Origin: an uncultured Verrucomicrobia subdivision 3 bacterium
GTDB lineage: Bacteria > Verrucomicrobiota > Verrucomicrobiia > Limisphaerales > UBA11358
Assembly (NCBI GenBank): GCA_903861445.1
Contig: CAIOUK010000292.1
Location: 1 to 6,243 of the forward strand
DNA: 6,243 bases
Reading direction: 5' to 3'
This document shows positions 3,884 through 6,243 of the stretch, piece after piece; position 1 is the stretch's first letter, and every line of letters begins with the position of its first letter. Under the pieces are notes generated by a model. It was not told where the DNA came from. It searched no databases and saw only the letters and a list, made by a program, of their open reading frames with translations. Position numbers and translations under genes: made by a program.

Positions 3884-6243
3884 ATGTCTGTCGCGCCCAC
3901 AGTTGAAAAAACCTGCAACTTGCCACCTGCAACTTGCCACCTGCCCGAATTGCTCGCACCCGCCGGCGACTGGGAATGTGTTCGCGCCGCCGTGGAAAAC
4001 GGCGCGGACGCGATTTACTTCGGCCTCGAAAAATTTAATGCGCGGATGCGCGCGCATAATTTTACCGAAGCCGACTTGCCGAAGCTCATGGAATTTCTCC
4101 ACCGGCGCGGCGTGAAAGGCTACGTCACGTTCAACACGCTGGTTTTTGAAAACGAGCTGGCTGAGGCCGAACTATTTCTCCGCGCCATCATCACCGCCGG
4201 CGTGGACGCCGCGATTGTGCAAGACGTGGGTATTTGCAAATTGATCCGCGAACTCTCGCCGGATTTTCCGATTCATGCCTCGACGCAAATGACCGTCACC
4301 AGCGCGGCGGGAATTGATTTCGCCCGCAACCTCGGCTGCAACCTCGTCGTGCTCGCGCGCGAATGTTCGATTGCGGAAATCGAGAAAATGAATGCAGCGC
4401 AAGGTGGGGCGGGCAGTCCTCTGCCCGCCGCCTCACAGACCAACGACGGCGCGCACGGAGTGACGCGCCCTGCCATGCCGCTGGAAGTCTTTGTCCACGG
4501 CGCCTTGTGCGTCGCGTATTCCGGCCAATGTTTGACGAGCGAATCGCTCGGCGGCCGCAGCGCGAATCGCGGCGAATGCGCACAGGCGTGCCGGATGCCG
4601 TATGATTTGATTTCCGACGGCCAGCAAGTTCCGCTCGGCGACAAACGCTATTTGCTCAGCCCGCAAGATTTGTCCGGTCTGGAAGTTTTGCCCGAACTCG
4701 TCCGCGCCGGCGTTGCGTCGCTGAAAATTGAAGGCCGGTTGAAATCGCCGGAATACGTCGCCAGCATCACGCGCGTCTATCGCGCGGCATTGAATAAAAT
4801 TGCCGAAGGCCAAGCCGCTACAGTTCCACCCGGTGACCGTTACGACTTGGAAATGTCCTTCTCGCGCGGCCTGTTCACTGGCTGGTTCGGCGGCAATGAC
4901 AATCAAAAACTCGTCCACGCGCGCTTCGGCAAAAAGCGCGGCGTCTATCTTGGCGAAGTGCGGAAAATTGTCCGCGACGGGGTCATCGTGGATCTGGTTG
5001 CGCCGCTGAAACCGGGCGATGGCATTGTGTTTGATGCCGGCCGGCCGGATGAAAAAGAGGAAGGTGGCCGGATTTACGAGATGGAAATTCCCCGGTTTAC
5101 GATTCCCGACATGACCCTGACGGAACTGCGTTTTGGCAACGGCCAGATTGATTTTCTCCGCGTCCACGTCGGCGACAAACTTTGGAAGACGAACGATCCA
5201 GAACTCGACAAGCGCCTGCGCCAAAGTTTCGCGGGCGATGCGCCGAGATGTCAGCGGCCCGTCAGCATGGAAGTTTATGGCGCTACCGGCGAGCCGTTGA
5301 CGCTGATCATCCGCGACGCAGCGGGCGACATGGCGAAAGCCGAATCCACAATGCCGCTGGCCCAGGCGGAAAAACTTCCGCTCACCGAAGAAAAATTGCG
5401 CGCGCAGCTCGGTCGCCTTGGCGGCACGCCGTTCAAGCTCGGCGAATTGAAAAATTTTCTATCCGGCGATGTGCTGGTTCCCGTGAGCGAATTAAATCGC
5501 CTGCGCCGCGAAGTCGCAGCCGAACTGGAAAGCCTCCTCGCCCAGCCAAAGCGGTGGCAAATGAATAGCCACAGAGTCACAGAGGCACAGAGTTTAGTCG
5601 CGCCGATTTCTGAATCCTCTGTGTCTCTGCGTCTCTGTGGCAAATCCGATCCGCAATTGATCATCCTCGTCCGCAGCCTCGCGCAACTTGACGCCGCGCT
5701 GAAATGCGGGGTGCAAACGGTTTATTGCGAGTTTGAAGACCCAAAAAAATATCGCGAAGCGGTGACGACGTTTCACACCGCCTACGGCTGTGCGGTTGGC
5801 GGGCCGGGCGGAGAACGACCGAGCATCTTCGTCGCCCCGCCGCGCATCACCAAGATGGGCGAGGAATGGATTTTGAACCAAGTCCAATCCTGCAACGCCG
5901 ATGGTTATCTCGTCCGCAACTACGACCATCTGAAATTTTTTGCGGACACGCGGCGCGTCGGCGATTTTTCGCTGAACGTAGCCAATCGCATCACGGCGGA
6001 CTATTTCAAAAATCATTTCGGCCTCGAACGCGTCACGACCAGCTACGATTTGAATGTCGTGCAGCTCGACGCGCTTTTGTCCGCCGCGCCGCCGGAATGG
6101 TTTGAGGTCACGATTCATCAGCACATGCCGATGTTTCACATGGAGCATTGCGTGTTCTGCGCGTTTTTGTCGAAGGGCAAAGACTTTCGCGACTGCGGGC
6201 GTCCGTGCGACACGCATGACGTGCGCCTGCGCGATCGCGTGGG
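3884..6243 (+). CDS. U32-family protein with DUF3656-like and second U32-like region (RlhA/YdcP type), C-terminus beyond window
   Basis: The frame is open for 786 codons to the window edge. U32 proteins were named collagenase-like peptidases, but studied members (RlhA, TrhP, UbiU/V) are iron-sulphur proteins acting in RNA hydroxylation or ubiquinone synthesis. The U32 domain begins at PELLAPAGDWECVRAAVENG (from residue 21) and continues through HASTQMTV to EVFVHGALCVAYSGQC, close to the U32 signature. Cysteines C209, C216, C232 and C236 could hold a [4Fe-4S] cluster, and LKIEGRLKSPEYV (from 280) is typical. A DUF3656-like part spans about 455-548. A second U32-like half starts near 590 (LIILVRSLAQLDAALKCGV) and carries C756, C759, C771 and C775 (CGRPC) at the right edge. 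E. coli RlhA has about 650 residues, so this form is longer. The ATG at 3884 is the only ATG between the in-frame TAA at 3869 and the conserved start; no Shine-Dalgarno is seen. Two repeat elements sit in frame inside the gene. Substrate and exact function are unproven. Confidence 0.9.
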   Translation, partial: MSVAPTVEKTCNLPPATCHLPELLAPAGDWECVRAAVENGADAIYFGLEKFNARMRAHNFTEADLPKLMEFLHRRGVKGYVTFNTLVFENELAEAELFLRAIITAGVDAAIVQDVGICKLIRELSPDFPIHASTQMTVTSAAGIDFARNLGCNLVVLARECSIAEIEKMNAAQGGAGSPLPAASQTNDGAHGVTRPAMPLEVFVHGALCVAYSGQCLTSESLGGRSANRGECAQACRMPYDLISDGQQVPLGDKRYLLSPQDLSGLEVLPELVRAGVASLKIEGRLKSPEYVASITRVYRAALNKIAEGQAATVPPGDRYDLEMSFSRGLFTGWFGGNDNQKLVHARFGKKRGVYLGEVRKIVRDGVIVDLVAPLKPGDGIVFDAGRPDEKEEGGRIYEMEIPRFTIPDMTLTELRFGNGQIDFLRVHVGDKLWKTNDPELDKRLRQSFAGDAPRCQRPVSMEVYGATGEPLTLIIRDAAGDMAKAESTMPLAQAEKLPLTEEKLRAQLGRLGGTPFKLGELKNFLSGDVLVPVSELNRLRREVAAELESLLAQPKRWQMNSHRVTEAQSLVAPISESSVSLRLCGKSDPQLIILVRSLAQLDAALKCGVQTVYCEFEDPKKYREAVTTFHTAYGCAVGGPGGERPSIFVAPPRITKMGEEWILNQVQSCNADGYLVRNYDHLKFFADTRRVGDFSLNVANRITADYFKNHFGLERVTTSYDLNVVQLDALLSAAPPEWFEVTIHQHMPMFHMEHCVFCAFLSKGKDFRDCGRPCDTHDVRLRDRV
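3911..3945 (+). repeat. 14-bp tandem repeat inside the U32 N-terminal codons
   Basis: ACCTGCAACTTGCC occurs twice without a gap (3911-3924 and 3925-3938) and is followed by the partial copy ACCTGCC. Fourteen is not a multiple of three, so each copy is read in a different frame. The result is the odd N-terminal stretch TCNLPPATCHL (residues 10-20) just before the conserved PELLAPAG. Confidence 0.75.
4403..4475. repeat. GC-rich palindromic repeat element inserted in frame in the U32 gene
   Basis: A perfect inverted repeat GGCGGGCAG / CTGCCCGCC (4408-4416 and 4421-4429, loop TCCT) is followed by a second one, GGCGCG / CGCGCC (4448-4453 and 4464-4469). Together they encode about 25 residues rich in Gly, Ala and Pro, between IAEIEKM and LEVFVHG. 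From memory of U32 proteins these two segments are normally nearly adjacent. The outer limits of the element are estimates. On the minus strand it reads GRVTPCAPSL and AAGRGLPAPP, translations I associate with dispersed repeats of such genomes. Confidence 0.6.
5568..5641. repeat. CACAGAG/CTCTGTG inverted-repeat element inserted in frame in the U32 gene
   Basis: Two 25-nt arms (5568-5592 and 5617-5641) are complementary at 22 of 25 positions and flank a 24-nt loop. The arms are built from CACAGAG-like heptamers. The element looks like a small non-autonomous repeat or large hairpin. It encodes about residues 562-586 in the linker between the DUF3656-like part and the second U32-like half, without a stop codon or frameshift. 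The copy is slightly diverged between arms. No transposase is nearby. Confidence 0.75.

Noticed and set aside
3842..3945. CRISPR-like direct repeats
   Set aside because: The 9-bp and 14-bp units are contiguous tandem repeats without unique spacers, and no cas gene is present.
3755..4102. Minus-strand open frame of 115 codons containing TTKHTKHTKK
   Set aside because: It covers the U32 N-terminal codons in antisense and the intergenic repeats. The peptide is a known kind of translation artefact of dispersed repeats, not a protein family.
4433..5224. Minus-strand open frame of 263 codons
   Set aside because: It is antisense to the conserved U32 domain and has no recognisable motif; the plus-strand frame carries the U32 signature and cysteines.
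5594..6217. Minus-strand open frame of 207 codons
   Set aside because: It is antisense to the second U32-like half and ends inside the CACAGAG repeat; its composition is that of a shadow frame.

Overview
The window looks like chromosomal DNA from a GC-rich Gram-negative bacterium. The best guess is the Verrucomicrobiota, near the Pedosphaera/Limisphaerales group. Three things point there: an lpxA gene (lipid A, hence an outer membrane), small GYF_2-domain membrane proteins, and several families of short dispersed repeats (TTTCGTGTG runs, CACAGAG/CTCTGTG inverted repeats, GGCGGGCAG palindromes) that I recall as common in such genomes. The taxonomic call is inference. No database search was possible.

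Layout: two divergent transcription units leave a 129-nt intergenic region at 3755-3883. Leftward (minus strand), in order of transcription, are lpxA (3754-2957), a small GYF_2 single-pass membrane protein (2960-2646), a GYF_2 + DUF4190-like membrane protein (2642-2151), a DUF2752 membrane protein (2150-1731), a YbjQ/UPF0145 protein (1684-1349) and the first 448 residues of an MMPL/RND-type exporter (1344 to the window edge). Junctions are very tight: a 4-nt overlap, 3 nt, 0 nt, 46 nt and 4 nt. One cell-envelope operon is therefore likely. Rightward (plus strand) is one long gene (3884 to the window edge) for a U32-family 'peptidase' of the RlhA/YdcP type. It has a DUF3656-like middle part and a second, C-terminal U32-like half.

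The leftward genes share an envelope theme: the first committed acyltransferase of lipid A synthesis, three small membrane proteins of unknown function, a small soluble protein and a large exporter. The U32 protein is probably an iron-sulphur enzyme of RNA or cofactor modification rather than a protease, and it has no obvious link to the leftward operon.

The most unusual signal is the density of short repeats in and around the U32 gene. One group fills the divergent promoter region. A 14-bp tandem repeat makes up its N-terminal codons. Two further inverted-repeat elements lie inside the coding sequence without breaking the frame, adding about 25 residues each at apparent loop or linker positions. 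I saw no RNA gene, CRISPR array, insertion sequence with a transposase, or phage feature. I did not find a convincing new defence or biosynthetic system.
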